A stretch of DNA of 64,000 bases from Micromonospora trifolii (GCF_022229005.1 NZ_JAKKFD010000011.1:1-64000), one strand, 5' to 3'. Numbered from the stretch's first letter, positions 41,032 through 49,561 are shown. The notes: generated from the letters alone by a model not told the origin. Program-made: numbers and translations.

Positions 41032-41052
41032 CTTGAGCCAGACACGCTCAAC
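41032..41052 (+). promoter_or_regulatory. HAIR-like operator (HspR) upstream of lon
   Basis: CTTGAGC-N7-GCTCAAC lies 22 bases before the lon start. It matches the HAIR element (CTTGAGT-N7-ACTCAAG) bound by the heat-shock repressor HspR in actinomycetes at 11 of 14 arm positions. The arms are inverted repeats of each other over six bases. Confidence 0.6.
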
Positions 41053-41074
41053 TCAACGCGATGGCAGGTGTTCG

Positions 41075-43405
41075 ATGGCAACTCTTCCGGTACTTCCCCT
41101 GACCGACGCCGTACTACTGCCCGGCATGGTCATCCCGGTGACCCTCGACCCGACAACCCAGGCCGCGATCGACGCGGCGCGAGCGACCGGCGACCGCAAG
41201 CTGCTGGCCGTGCCGCGCATCGACGGCGAGTACGGACCGGTCGGCGTGGTCGCCACCATCGAGAAGGTCGGCCGGCTGCCCGAGGGTGAGCCCGCCGCCG
41301 TCATCCGTGGCCTCTCCCGGGCCCGGATCGGCTCCGGCGTGCCCGGCCCCGGCGCCGCCCTCTGGGTCGAGGCGACCGAACTCGACGAGCCCGCCTACGC
41401 CGGTCGGGCCCGGGAACTCGCCCGCGAGTACCGCGCCCTGGTGACCTCCGTGCTCCAGCAGCGGGGCGCCTGGCAGGTCATCGACGCTGTGGAGCGGATG
41501 ACCGACCTCTCCGAGCTGGCCGACTCGGCCGGTTACGCGCCCTGGCTGACGCTGGAGCAGAAGAACGAGCTGCTCGCCGCGCCGGACGTCACCGCCCGGC
41601 TGGAGCTGCTGGTCGGCTGGGTGAAGGACTACCTGGCCGAGCAGGAGGTCACCGAGCAGATCAACAGTGACGTCCGCGAGGGGCTGGAGAAGTCCCAGCG
41701 CGAGTTCCTGCTGCGCCAGCAGCTGGCCGCGATCCGCAAGGAGCTGGGCGAGGACGAGCCGGACGGCTCCGCCGACTACCGGTCCCGGGTCGAGTCCGCC
41801 GAGCTGCCGGACAAGGTGCGCGAGGCGGCCATGCGCGAGGTCGGCAAGCTGGAGCGGGCCAGCGACGCCTCCCCGGAGGCGGGCTGGATCCGTACCTGGT
41901 TGGACACCGTGCTCGAGATGCCGTGGGGCACGCGTACCGAGGACAACACCGACCTGGCCGCGGCCCGGGCGGTGCTCGACGCCGACCACGCCGGCCTGGC
42001 CGACGTGAAGGACCGCATCCTGGAGTACCTGGCGGTGCGCAACCGGCGTGCCGAGCGCAACCTCGGTGTGGTCGGCGGTCGCGGCTCCGGCGCGGTGCTC
42101 GCCCTCGCCGGTCCTCCCGGGGTGGGCAAGACCAGCCTCGGCGAGTCCGTGGCGCGGGCGCTCGGGCGTAACTTCGTCCGGGTCTCGCTCGGCGGCGTCC
42201 GCGACGAGGCGGAGATCCGCGGGCACCGGCGCACCTACGTGGGGGCGCTGCCCGGTCGGATCGTCCGCGCGTTGCGCGAGGCCGGTTCGATGAACCCGGT
42301 CGTGCTCCTCGACGAGGTGGACAAGCTGGCCGCCGGCTATGCCGGTGACCCGGCCGCCGCCCTGCTGGAGGTGCTCGACCCGGCCCAGAACCACACCTTC
42401 CGGGACCACTACCTGGAGGTCGACCTCGACCTGTCCGACGTGCTCTTCCTGGCCACCGCCAACGTGGTGGAGTCCATCCCCGGCCCCCTGCTGGACCGGA
42501 TGGAGCTGGTCACCCTGGACGGGTACACCGAGGACGAGAAGGTCGCCATCGCCCGCGACCACCTGCTGCCCCGGCAGCGGGAGCGGGCCGGGCTGACCGT
42601 CGACGAGGTCAGCGTCGCCGACGAGGCTCTCGCGCTGATCGCGGGGGAGTACACCCGCGAGGCCGGCGTCCGGCAGCTCGAGCGGGCCCTGGCCAAGATC
42701 CTGCGCAAGGTGGCGGTGACGCTGGCGACGGACCCGACGCCGGCACGCGTGGGCACCGACAACCTCGCCGGCTACCTGGGTCGGCCGAAGTTCACCCCGG
42801 AATCGGCCGAGCGCACCGCCGTGCCCGGCGTGGCCACCGGTCTGGCCGTCACGGGCGCCGGTGGGGACGTGCTCTTCATCGAGGCGACCAGCATGGAGGG
42901 CGAGCCGGGGCTGACCCTGACCGGCCAGCTCGGTGACGTGATGAAGGAGTCGGCGCAGATCGCGCTCTCCTACCTGCGCTCCAACGGGCGGCGGTTCGGC
43001 ATCGACCCGAACGCCCTGGCGGGACGCCGGATCCACGTCCACTTCCCGGCGGGCGCGGTGCCCAAGGACGGTCCGAGCGCCGGCATCACCATGGTCACGG
43101 CCCTGGCGTCGCTGGTCACCGGTCGCCCGGTCCGCCCCGAGTTCGGGATGACCGGTGAGGTGACGCTCTCCGGTCGGGTGCTGCCGATCGGTGGGGTGAA
43201 GCAGAAGCTGCTCGCCGCGCACCGGGCCGGCCTCACCGAGGTCATCATCCCGGCCCGCAACGAGCCCGACCTGGACGACCTGCCGGCCGAGGTGCGCGAG
43301 GCGTTGACAGTGCACACCCTGGCCGACGTGGCCGACGTGCTCGCCCTGGCGCTGCGCCCGGCCGACGTGAAGACGCTGGACGGTCCGGCGCTCTTCGCGG
43401 TCTGA
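41075..43405 (+). CDS. lon: ATP-dependent protease Lon
   Basis: 776 residues with the LonA layout: N-terminal substrate domain (LPVLPLTDAVLLPGMVIPVTL), coiled middle section, AAA+ module (Walker A GPPGVGKT with Lys352, Walker B VVLLDEVDK) and a serine-lysine protease domain (Ser668 in KDGPSAGIT, Lys711 in GGVKQK). It degrades misfolded and regulatory proteins. ATG at 41075 was chosen because it begins the conserved N-terminus. A HAIR-like sequence just upstream indicates HspR repression, as reported for lon in Streptomyces. Ends at a strong terminator. Confidence 0.96.
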   Translation: MATLPVLPLTDAVLLPGMVIPVTLDPTTQAAIDAARATGDRKLLAVPRIDGEYGPVGVVATIEKVGRLPEGEPAAVIRGLSRARIGSGVPGPGAALWVEATELDEPAYAGRARELAREYRALVTSVLQQRGAWQVIDAVERMTDLSELADSAGYAPWLTLEQKNELLAAPDVTARLELLVGWVKDYLAEQEVTEQINSDVREGLEKSQREFLLRQQLAAIRKELGEDEPDGSADYRSRVESAELPDKVREAAMREVGKLERASDASPEAGWIRTWLDTVLEMPWGTRTEDNTDLAAARAVLDADHAGLADVKDRILEYLAVRNRRAERNLGVVGGRGSGAVLALAGPPGVGKTSLGESVARALGRNFVRVSLGGVRDEAEIRGHRRTYVGALPGRIVRALREAGSMNPVVLLDEVDKLAAGYAGDPAAALLEVLDPAQNHTFRDHYLEVDLDLSDVLFLATANVVESIPGPLLDRMELVTLDGYTEDEKVAIARDHLLPRQRERAGLTVDEVSVADEALALIAGEYTREAGVRQLERALAKILRKVAVTLATDPTPARVGTDNLAGYLGRPKFTPESAERTAVPGVATGLAVTGAGGDVLFIEATSMEGEPGLTLTGQLGDVMKESAQIALSYLRSNGRRFGIDPNALAGRRIHVHFPAGAVPKDGPSAGITMVTALASLVTGRPVRPEFGMTGEVTLSGRVLPIGGVKQKLLAAHRAGLTEVIIPARNEPDLDDLPAEVREALTVHTLADVADVLALALRPADVKTLDGPALFAV

Positions 43406-43419
43406 CGCTCCGACCGTCC

Positions 43420-43454
43420 GGGCCCCCGCCGTCTTGCGACGGCGGGGGCCCTTT
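43420..43454 (+). terminator. Intrinsic terminator of lon
   Basis: Perfect 14-bp arms (GGGCCCCCGCCGTC / GACGGCGGGGGCCC) with loop TTGC, followed by TTT. Confidence 0.85.
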
Positions 43455-43536
43455 CGGTACGTGGGGGGAGGTCTACTGTCTCGTCTGCACCGTCAACCAC
43501 CTCTCCGCCGCGAGGCGGGCCCCTGGAGGAACCCCC

Positions 43537-43941
43537 GTGAACGTGGTGCTCTGGATCATTCAGATCCTGCTCGCCGCCATCTTCGCCGGCGTCGGGCTGG
43601 CCAAGCTGAGCCAGCCCAAGGAGAAGCTGCGCGACGTGATGCGGTGGGTGGACCCGGTTCCGCCGTCACAGGTCAAGTCGCTGGGCGCTGTCGAGTTGCT
43701 GGCCGCCGCCGGGCTCGTTCTGCCCGCCCTCACCGGCATCGGCACAGTGCTCACCCCGCTCGCCGCCGTCGGGCTGGTCATCGTCATGATCGGCGGCATC
43801 CTGGTGCACCTGCGTGACCGCAAGCAGCAGACCACCCAGCAGGGGCGTCGCACCGAGATCCAGGGCGCGATCACCTGCGCGGTGCTGCTCGTCCTCGCCG
43901 CCGTGGTGGCCTGGGGTCGTTTCGGCCCGTACGCCCTCTGA
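43537..43941 (+). CDS. DoxX-family membrane protein
   Basis: 134 residues with four transmembrane helices. The pattern IIQILLAAIFAGVGLAKLSQPKEKL...GAVELLAAAGLVLPALTGI is that of the DoxX/DoxD-like family; members take part in redox or oxidative-stress complexes, but the function of most is unknown. GTG at 43537 follows TGGAGG. It converges on the helicase gene across a hairpin. Confidence 0.85.
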   Translation: MNVVLWIIQILLAAIFAGVGLAKLSQPKEKLRDVMRWVDPVPPSQVKSLGAVELLAAAGLVLPALTGIGTVLTPLAAVGLVIVMIGGILVHLRDRKQQTTQQGRRTEIQGAITCAVLLVLAAVVAWGRFGPYAL

Positions 43942-43945
43942 TCCG

Positions 43946-43980
43946 CGTCGGCGACCGCCGTACTCCGGCGGTCGCCGACG
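43946..43980. terminator. Bidirectional terminator hairpin
   Basis: Perfect 15-bp arms (CGTCGGCGACCGCCG / CGGCGGTCGCCGACG) with a five-base loop lie between the convergent doxX-type and helicase genes. Confidence 0.85.
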
Positions 43981-43986
43981 GCGTGC

Positions 43987-45720
43987 TCAGCGCTCGTCGC
44001 CGCCGCGGTCCCGGCGGACGGTGGCCTTGCGGCCCTTGATCGTGCTCTGCCGCAGCCCGGAGATGACCTCGTCGGCCACCCCCTGCGGCACCTCGACCAG
44101 GGAGAACCGGTCGGCGATCTCGATCGAGCCGATGTCCCGGCCGCGGATGCCGGTCTCCCCGGTGATCGCGCCGACCAGATCCTGCGGGCGTACCCCGGCG
44201 CGTCGACCCAGGCCGACGAAGACCTGGACGGTGTTGCCGCCGCCGGAGCGCGGCCGGCCCCCGCCCCGCCGGTCGCCGCCACGGCCGCCGGTCTCCGGCC
44301 GACCCTCGCGCGGCCCACGGACCGGAACCTGCGGGATCTCCTCCTCGTCGTCGGAGCCCGGCGACGTCACCTCGTGGGCCAGCTTCACGGCGGCGAGGGC
44401 GACCTCCATCAGGTCGAACTCGTCGGTCAGGGTCTCCACGATCACCCGGAACGGGTCGAGGTCGTCCTCCAGCAGGCTCTCGCGCAGGGCCGCCTGGGTC
44501 AGCTCCAGCCGCCGGGTCCGCATGTCGGCCACGGTGGGGATCTTGTCGATGGTGATCCGCTGGCCGGTCACCCGCTCGATGGTCTTGAGCATCCGGTGCT
44601 CACGCGGCTCGGCGAGGGTGATCGCCACACCCTCGCGGCCAGCCCGACCCACCCGACCGATCCGGTGCACGTACGACTCGGGGGCGGACGGCACGTCGTA
44701 GTTGACGACGTGCGTCAGCTGCTCGACGTCCAGCCCGCGGGCCGCCACGTCGGTGGCCACCAGCAGGTCGGCGGTGCCCGCCCGCAGCCGGCCCATGACC
44801 CGGTCGCGCTGCTCCTGGCTCATGCCGCCGTGCAGCGCCTCGGAGCGGTAGCCCCGACCGTTCATGGTCTCGGTCAACCGGTCGACCTCTTCCCGGCTGC
44901 GGCAGAACACGATCGCCGCGGTCGGGGACTCCACGTCCAACACCCGACCCAGCGCGGCCGGCTTGTGCGCCCGGGTCACGATGTACGCGCTCTGCCGCAC
45001 CCGGGGCGCCTCACCCGCGACCGTCTGCTCGCGGCCGATCTCGATCCGCACCGGTTCCCGCAGGTGCTGGCGGGCCATCCCGTCGATGCGCGACGGCATG
45101 GTGGCCGAGAAGAGCACAGTCTGACGCTGCGCCGGAGCGTGCTCCAGGATCGCCTCGATGTCCTCGGCGAAGCCCATGTCGAGCATCTCGTCGGCCTCGT
45201 CGAGCACCACCGTGGTCAGCCCACCGAGGCGCAGGGTGCCCCGGGCGATGTGATCGAGGGCCCGCCCCGGGGTGGCCACCACCACGTCGACACCGCTGTC
45301 CAGTGCCCGCAGCTGCCGCCCGATCGGCTGCCCACCGTAGATCGGCAGCACCCGCGCACCCAGGTCCTTGCCGTAGCGGTGGAACGCCTCGGAGACCTGC
45401 ACCGCCAGCTCCCGGGTCGGCACCAGCACCAGGGCCACCGGGTCGCCGCCCTGGCGGTGTGCCGCCATGAGGTTCAGCAGTGGCAGCGCGAACGCAGCCG
45501 TCTTGCCGGTGCCGGTGGCCGCCTGACCCAGCAGGTCCCGACCCTCCAGCAGCGGTGGGATAGCCTCCCGCTGGATGGGGGTCGGCTCCTCGTACCCGAG
45601 GGCGGCGAGGGCGCCCAGCAGCTCGGCGCGGAGCCCGAGCTCGGTGAAGGCGCTCACCTCGTCGGTGCCGTCGGGGGTGGCGTCGATCGGTGCGTCGTGC
45701 TGTGCAGGTGCGGAACTCAT
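43987..45720 (-). CDS. DEAD-box RNA helicase (DeaD/CsdA type)
   Basis: 577 residues. Q motif (FTELGLRAELLGALAALGYEEPTPIQ), Walker A AATGTGKTA, DEAD (VVLDEADEMLDMGF), SAT and HRIGRVGRAG motifs are complete. An acidic linker and an RGG-like stretch (GRGGDRRGGGRPRSGGG) join the helicase to a C-terminal DbpA-type RNA-binding domain (TVQVFVGLGRRAGVRPQDLVGAITGETGI...). It remodels RNA in ribosome assembly or mRNA decay and is often cold-induced. ATG at 45720. The upstream region contains a large inverted repeat. Confidence 0.93.
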   Translation of the reverse strand: MSSAPAQHDAPIDATPDGTDEVSAFTELGLRAELLGALAALGYEEPTPIQREAIPPLLEGRDLLGQAATGTGKTAAFALPLLNLMAAHRQGGDPVALVLVPTRELAVQVSEAFHRYGKDLGARVLPIYGGQPIGRQLRALDSGVDVVVATPGRALDHIARGTLRLGGLTTVVLDEADEMLDMGFAEDIEAILEHAPAQRQTVLFSATMPSRIDGMARQHLREPVRIEIGREQTVAGEAPRVRQSAYIVTRAHKPAALGRVLDVESPTAAIVFCRSREEVDRLTETMNGRGYRSEALHGGMSQEQRDRVMGRLRAGTADLLVATDVAARGLDVEQLTHVVNYDVPSAPESYVHRIGRVGRAGREGVAITLAEPREHRMLKTIERVTGQRITIDKIPTVADMRTRRLELTQAALRESLLEDDLDPFRVIVETLTDEFDLMEVALAAVKLAHEVTSPGSDDEEEIPQVPVRGPREGRPETGGRGGDRRGGGRPRSGGGNTVQVFVGLGRRAGVRPQDLVGAITGETGIRGRDIGSIEIADRFSLVEVPQGVADEVISGLRQSTIKGRKATVRRDRGGDER

Positions 45721-45866
45721 GTGCCAAGCCTTTCATCACGCCGTCCGGGCCGTTGCGGCGACCGCCACAAGAGCGCGACAAGCGCCGTGCCAGGCATGCG
45801 CGAGATCCGGGCGGGTTCGGGGAAACCGCTGCCTCGGACGTCGCGGAGGAAGCGGGTTGCCCCCGA

Positions 45867-45936
45867 CGATCTTGCACTTCCTGTCGCCTTTTTGTCGCCA
45901 TTTGCGGCACAAGTCCCAGCAGAAAGTGCAAGATCG
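45867..45936. repeat. 13-bp inverted repeat (REP-like) upstream of the helicase
   Basis: Arms CGATCTTGCACTT (45867-45879) and AAGTGCAAGATCG (45924-45936) are perfect reverse complements 44 bases apart. The element lies between the helicase start and the end of the membrane-protein gene. The interior is relatively AT-rich with a short T run. It could be a mobile REP/MITE-type element or a terminator for the upstream gene. Confidence 0.65.
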
Positions 45937-45979
45937 GCGAGGTCGAGACGGCTTGCGCGGGTCGGGCGGACCGGCGTGG

Positions 45980-46879
45980 TCAGAGGGGGCCGGTCAGGAT
46001 CGCCACGATCATGATGCCCCCGAGTATCGCGTCGAGCACTCCGCAGAATTCGGCGTACCCATGTGGCACCACGCGGCCGGTGCGGTGGTGGACCAGGTCC
46101 CAGCCGGCGTGCACCAGCCACCCGAGCGCCACCAGCCACGCGGCCGTCTGCCCCCCGACCGCCACGGCGACAAGCGTCACGGCGACCCAGACGACCAGGC
46201 CGACCAGCTGGGTCGCGAGCACCCCCGGCCCGCGCAGGGTCCGGCGAACCACGCCGATCAGCAGGTATCCGCCGGGCAGCACCAGCATCGTCCACGGGTT
46301 GAGCACAGTCGGATCGACCCACAGCTCCACGGTCAACAGCACCGCCAGCCCGGTCGGCCAGCGGCGGGCGAGCGCCACCACGGCCGGATGCCGGCGCACC
46401 GGCACCGGCGTCTCGTGCCGATGGCGCACCGCCACCAGCACCATGGCCGGCACCATCAGCAGATGGCCGCCGAGCATCAGGGCGTCGGCGTCCAGCAGGC
46501 CGGCCCACCACGGGACGAGCAGCAGCAGGAACGGCACGTACATCGCGGCCGCCATCTCGACGACCCCACGCCAGTGGTGCGCCCGGTAGCGCATCCACAC
46601 TGTCATCCCGACGGTCATGTTCGTCGCCATCACCAGTGCCGCGACATCCGGGCGGCCCAACGTCCCGGTGAGCCCCAGTGCGACGCCCGCCGTGCCCCAC
46701 AGGGGCCCGAGCAGCAGCATCCCGGCGACCATCGCCAGCGCCATCTCGGCGAGATGCCACAGCAGACGCCGTGTGCCGCCGACCGACACCGCGTCCGTGG
46801 GTGCCGGCTGGTCGCCGGGCAACGACCCGGCTGACGGTACGACGATGCTGGTGTCCGCGTACATCCGTGTCTTTTCCAT
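45980..46879 (-). CDS. Polytopic membrane protein of unknown function
   Basis: 299 residues with about eight transmembrane helices (LLWHLAEMALAMVAGMLLLGPLWG, YVPFLLLLVPWWAGLL, GLAVLLTVELWV and others) and the histidine-rich motifs RYRAHHWRGVVEMAAAM, RHRHET and LVHAGWDLVHHRTG. The paired histidines and HxGWDxxHH could bind metal, but no family is recognised. ATG at 46879 has GCAGGG upstream. It is divergent from a NarL-type two-component system, with a perfect palindrome in between, so that system may control it. Confidence 0.65.
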   Translation of the reverse strand: MEKTRMYADTSIVVPSAGSLPGDQPAPTDAVSVGGTRRLLWHLAEMALAMVAGMLLLGPLWGTAGVALGLTGTLGRPDVAALVMATNMTVGMTVWMRYRAHHWRGVVEMAAAMYVPFLLLLVPWWAGLLDADALMLGGHLLMVPAMVLVAVRHRHETPVPVRRHPAVVALARRWPTGLAVLLTVELWVDPTVLNPWTMLVLPGGYLLIGVVRRTLRGPGVLATQLVGLVVWVAVTLVAVAVGGQTAAWLVALGWLVHAGWDLVHHRTGRVVPHGYAEFCGVLDAILGGIMIVAILTGPL

Positions 46880-46936
46880 GCTTTGACCCTGCCGGTGTGC
46901 CCGGCGTGGCGGGCAGACCCGCCTGTCACCGGAAAA

Positions 46937-46955
46937 CCGTGCGGACCGCACGGTC
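46937..46955. promoter_or_regulatory. 19-bp perfect palindrome in a divergent promoter region
   Basis: ACCGTGCGG-A-CCGCACGGT is a perfect 19-base palindrome located 57 bases from the membrane-protein start on one side and 57 bases from the kinase start on the other. Position and symmetry suggest an operator, most simply for the response regulator encoded downstream. Confidence 0.5.
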
Positions 46956-46999
46956 CGACCGTGACAGTTCGCAGGGGTGGAGCGTGCGCGGGACGGCCC

Positions 47000-47005
47000 T
47001 AGGAT
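47000..47005 (+). promoter_or_regulatory. -10 box for leaderless kinase mRNA
   Basis: TAGGAT ends six bases before the GTG at 47012, with no ribosome binding site in between, so a leaderless transcript is likely. Confidence 0.45.
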
Positions 47006-47011
47006 CGGGGC

Positions 47012-48166
47012 GTGGCGAGCGAGGCGGTGACTCCCCGGGCGGACCGCCGGTTGCACCGCGCCCGGCAGGCGACGCTGGTGTCACTGGCCACCGGCGTCTG
47101 GGCGAGTGTCCTGCTGCCGGCGGTCGGCCTGACCCGCGAGCACGACCCGAGCCGGGTGACGCTCGGCGCGGTCGGCATCCTCGCCTTCGTGATCGCCCAG
47201 ACGGTCGTCCTGTACGCGGCCGTGACGCCGTGGCTCGACCCGCGCTGGCGGCGTCGGGCCGAGCTGAGCCTGGTCGGGGTGGCGGTGCTGACCGTGCCGC
47301 TGGTGGGCCCGGTGGCGGCCGGCAGGTGGCCGACCTGGGCCTGGCTCGGTGCGGCGTTGATCGGCATGACGCCGCTGCTGGTGCGCTGGCGAGCCGCGCT
47401 GGCGGTCGCGGTCGGCGTCCTGGCGGTGGCGGTCGCGGTGGCCTGGTGGACCGGCGGTTCCGTTCCGCGCCACCTCGCCGTGACAGGTGGGATCGGCGTG
47501 GCCGTGGCCGCCGTCAACGGGTTCCAGGTCTGGTTCTGGGACCTGCTCGTGGAGGCGCGGCAGGGCCAGGCCGCCCTGGCGCGGCTGGCCGCCGTCGAGG
47601 AGCGGCTGCGCTTCGCCCGCGACGTGCACGACGTGCTGGGGCACAGCCTCACGGTGATCGCGTTGAAGGCCGAACTCGCCGCCCGACTCGCCCCGGTCGA
47701 CCCGGAACGGGCCGGGCGCGAAGCCGCCGAGGTGCAACGGTTGGCCGCCTCCGCGCTGAGCGAGGTACGGGAGACCGTGCACGGCTATCGGGCCGTCGAC
47801 CTCGACGAACAGCTCGCCGCGGTGGTGGGTGTGCTGCGCTCCTGCGGTGTGCGCTGCACGGTCCTGCCGCTGCCTGCGGACCTGCCGCAGCCCGCCGCCG
47901 TCGAGCTGGCGGCCGTGCTGCGCGAGGCGAGCACCAACGTGTTGCGGCACAGCCGGGCCGACTGGTGCCGGATCCGCATCGATCGGAAGGATGACGTGGC
48001 CAGGATGACGGTGGCCAACGACGGCGCCGACGACAGTGGCCCGGACGCACACAGCCACGGCCTGCGCGGGCTGGCCGACAGGCTCGCCGCCGCCGGGGGC
48101 GAGTTGCGGGTACACCGGGAGGACGCGATCTTCACCCTCGAAGCCACAGTGCCGGCGCCGTCGTGA
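47012..48166 (+). CDS. NarL-type sensor histidine kinase
   Basis: 384 residues. Four or five transmembrane helices cover residues 20-180, then a HisKA_3 dimerisation domain (ERLRFARDVHDVLGHSLTVIALKAELA, phospho-acceptor His in DVHD) and a HATPase domain (LREASTNVLRHSRADW, AHSHGLRGLADRLAAAGG). There is no large extracellular sensor; the membrane part itself is likely the input. GTG at 47012. Its TGA overlaps the response regulator GTG (GTGA), so both are made together. Confidence 0.9.
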   Translation: MASEAVTPRADRRLHRARQATLVSLATGVWASVLLPAVGLTREHDPSRVTLGAVGILAFVIAQTVVLYAAVTPWLDPRWRRRAELSLVGVAVLTVPLVGPVAAGRWPTWAWLGAALIGMTPLLVRWRAALAVAVGVLAVAVAVAWWTGGSVPRHLAVTGGIGVAVAAVNGFQVWFWDLLVEARQGQAALARLAAVEERLRFARDVHDVLGHSLTVIALKAELAARLAPVDPERAGREAAEVQRLAASALSEVRETVHGYRAVDLDEQLAAVVGVLRSCGVRCTVLPLPADLPQPAAVELAAVLREASTNVLRHSRADWCRIRIDRKDDVARMTVANDGADDSGPDAHSHGLRGLADRLAAAGGELRVHREDAIFTLEATVPAPS

Positions 48167-48768
48167 TCCGCGTTCTGCTCGCCGACGACGAGGACCTGAT
48201 CCGGGTCGCCGTCGCCGCGCTCCTCGGCCTGGAACCGGACATCGAGGTGGTGGCACATGCCGCCGATGGGAAGACAGCAGTCACCGCGGCACTGGCGCAC
48301 CGCCCGGACGTGGCAGTGGTGGACCTGGAGATGCCCGGCCTGGACGGCATCGCGGTAGCCGCCGAGCTGACCCGGGTCCGACCCGACTGCGCGGTGGTCG
48401 TGCTGACCGGGCACGGTCGTCCCGGGCACCTGCGCCAGGCGTTGACCGCCGGCGCCCGGGGGTTCCTGCCCAAGGGCTCGCCGGGTGGGGCGCTCGCCGA
48501 CGTGATCCGCCGGGTGCACGCCGGAGGTCGTTACGTCGACCCAACGCTTGCCGCCGACGCGTTGACCCTGCCCCCGTGCCCGCTGACCCCTCGGGAGTTG
48601 GAGACGCTACGGCTGGTGGAGGTTGGTGCCCCGGTCGCGGTGATCGCCCGTCGGGTTCACCTGTCCACCGGAACCGTCCGCAACCACCTCTCCGCCGCCG
48701 TGCAGAAGCTCGGCGCCGCCGACCGGGCCGAGGCGGTGCGCACCGCCCGGGACAACGGCTGGCTCTGA
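48163..48768 (+). CDS. NarL/LuxR-type response regulator
   Basis: 201 residues. Receiver domain (RVLLADDEDLIRVAVAALL, phospho-acceptor in VAVVDLEMPGLDG, Lys in GFLPKGSPGG) and LuxR helix-turn-helix (LTPRELETLRLVEVGAPVAVIARRVHLSTGTVRNHLSAAVQKL). Partner of the upstream kinase by translational coupling. In actinomycetes such pairs with DesK-like kinases often regulate an adjacent membrane protein, here the divergent polytopic protein. Confidence 0.92.
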   Translation: MIRVLLADDEDLIRVAVAALLGLEPDIEVVAHAADGKTAVTAALAHRPDVAVVDLEMPGLDGIAVAAELTRVRPDCAVVVLTGHGRPGHLRQALTAGARGFLPKGSPGGALADVIRRVHAGGRYVDPTLAADALTLPPCPLTPRELETLRLVEVGAPVAVIARRVHLSTGTVRNHLSAAVQKLGAADRAEAVRTARDNGWL

Positions 48769-48784
48769 CCGTCGTGCCGGGTGG

Positions 48785-49021
48785 CTATCGGAATTGTGCC
48801 CAGGTGACGAACCGGTCGCCGAGGTTGACCGCCGGCTCGTCGCCGAGCTGGACAGCGGCCTCGTCCCGTAGGGCCGCCAGATGGTCCAGCAGGGCCGAGC
48901 GGTCGTCGCGGTAGTCGGCGAGGAGGCGCAACTTCGCCGCGGAACACGGCCAGGCGATCCCGCACGATTGGCACCGCCAAGTGGGACGGGTCGCAAGGTG
49001 GGGCACGCGGCGACGCCTCAC
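48785..49021 (-). CDS. Small zinc-knuckle protein
   Basis: 78 residues from a GTG at 49021 (GGAAGGCGG upstream; a TTG at 49087 would add 22 residues). TWRCQSCGIAWPCSAAKLRLLADYRDDRSALLDHLAAL contains a CxxC...C cluster and an amphipathic helix. Homologues with this pattern accompany XRE/DUF397 loci in related actinomycetes and are sometimes labelled flavin reductases, a label the sequence does not support. Function unknown. Its upstream end abuts the truncated XRE regulator. Confidence 0.5.
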   Translation of the reverse strand: MRRRRVPHLATRPTWRCQSCGIAWPCSAAKLRLLADYRDDRSALLDHLAALRDEAAVQLGDEPAVNLGDRFVTWAQFR

Positions 49022-49109
49022 CGGGGCGTCGCCGCCTTCCGGGCACCCGGAGCCGGAGGGTGACCCGGCCCGGCCGTTGGCAGCCAACGCAGACCTTCGC
49101 GGAGGACGA

Positions 49110-49379
49110 ACAGTTCCCGCGCAACTTCCGTCGGTGCATGTCTACGTGGTGCCAGCGACAGTGGGGATGTACTCGGGCTTGGGCGGGCCGTTCATCGTCG
49201 CCGAGCTGGAGGGCGGTGGGCGCGTGGCACACATCGACGGTCAGGCGCAGGCACAAATAACTGAGCAGCAGACAGAAATTGTTACCCTTGACCGACGATG
49301 GGAACGCATTCGCGGCGAAGCTCTCTCTCGCGGACAGTCCCTAGACCTGCTCAGGGAAGCGGCATCATCATGGACGTGA
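49110..49379 (+). pseudogene. Truncated XRE-family regulator (C-terminal DUF5753 part only)
   Basis: About 85 codons (LPSVHVYVVPATVGMYSGLGGPF, then IVAELEGGGRVAHIDGQAQ and ALSRGQSLDLLREAASSWT) match the C-terminal end of XRE regulators with a DUF5753 domain. The helix-turn-helix and most of the ligand domain are missing; upstream the frame is only sequence antisense to the zinc-knuckle gene. It overlaps the intact DUF397 gene, its usual partner, by ten bases. The remainder was probably lost by deletion; expression is unlikely. Confidence 0.65.
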
Positions 49380-49561
49380 CCGGCGCGCAGTGGCGCAAGA
49401 GCACCAAGAGCGGCAACAACGGTGGGTCGTGTGTGGAGGTCGCCGACAACCTGCCGGGCGTCGTCCTGGTTCGTGACACGAAGGATCGTGACCGCGGGAC
49501 GTTGACCTTCCAGCCGGAGGCGTGGCGGGGCTTCGTCGCCTTCGCCCGAGCCCAACACTGA
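49370..49561 (+). CDS. DUF397 small protein
   Basis: 63 residues with the family pattern W-R-K-S-x-x-S-x-x-x-G-x-x-C-V-E-V-A (WRKSTKSGNNGGSCVEVAD), VLVRDTKDRDRGTLTF and W-R-G-F. DUF397 proteins pair with DUF5753-type XRE regulators in actinomycetes and behave like the partner in a toxin-antitoxin-like or developmental switch (as in the WhiJ/BldB-type modules). Here the XRE gene upstream is only a remnant, so the protein is orphaned. Confidence 0.85.
   Translation: MDVTGAQWRKSTKSGNNGGSCVEVADNLPGVVLVRDTKDRDRGTLTFQPEAWRGFVAFARAQH

Noticed and set aside
48657..49256. 199-codon minus-strand frame across the XRE/zinc-knuckle region
   Set aside because: It reads as low-complexity in a frame shifted from the zinc-knuckle protein and antisense to the recognisable DUF5753 remnant.
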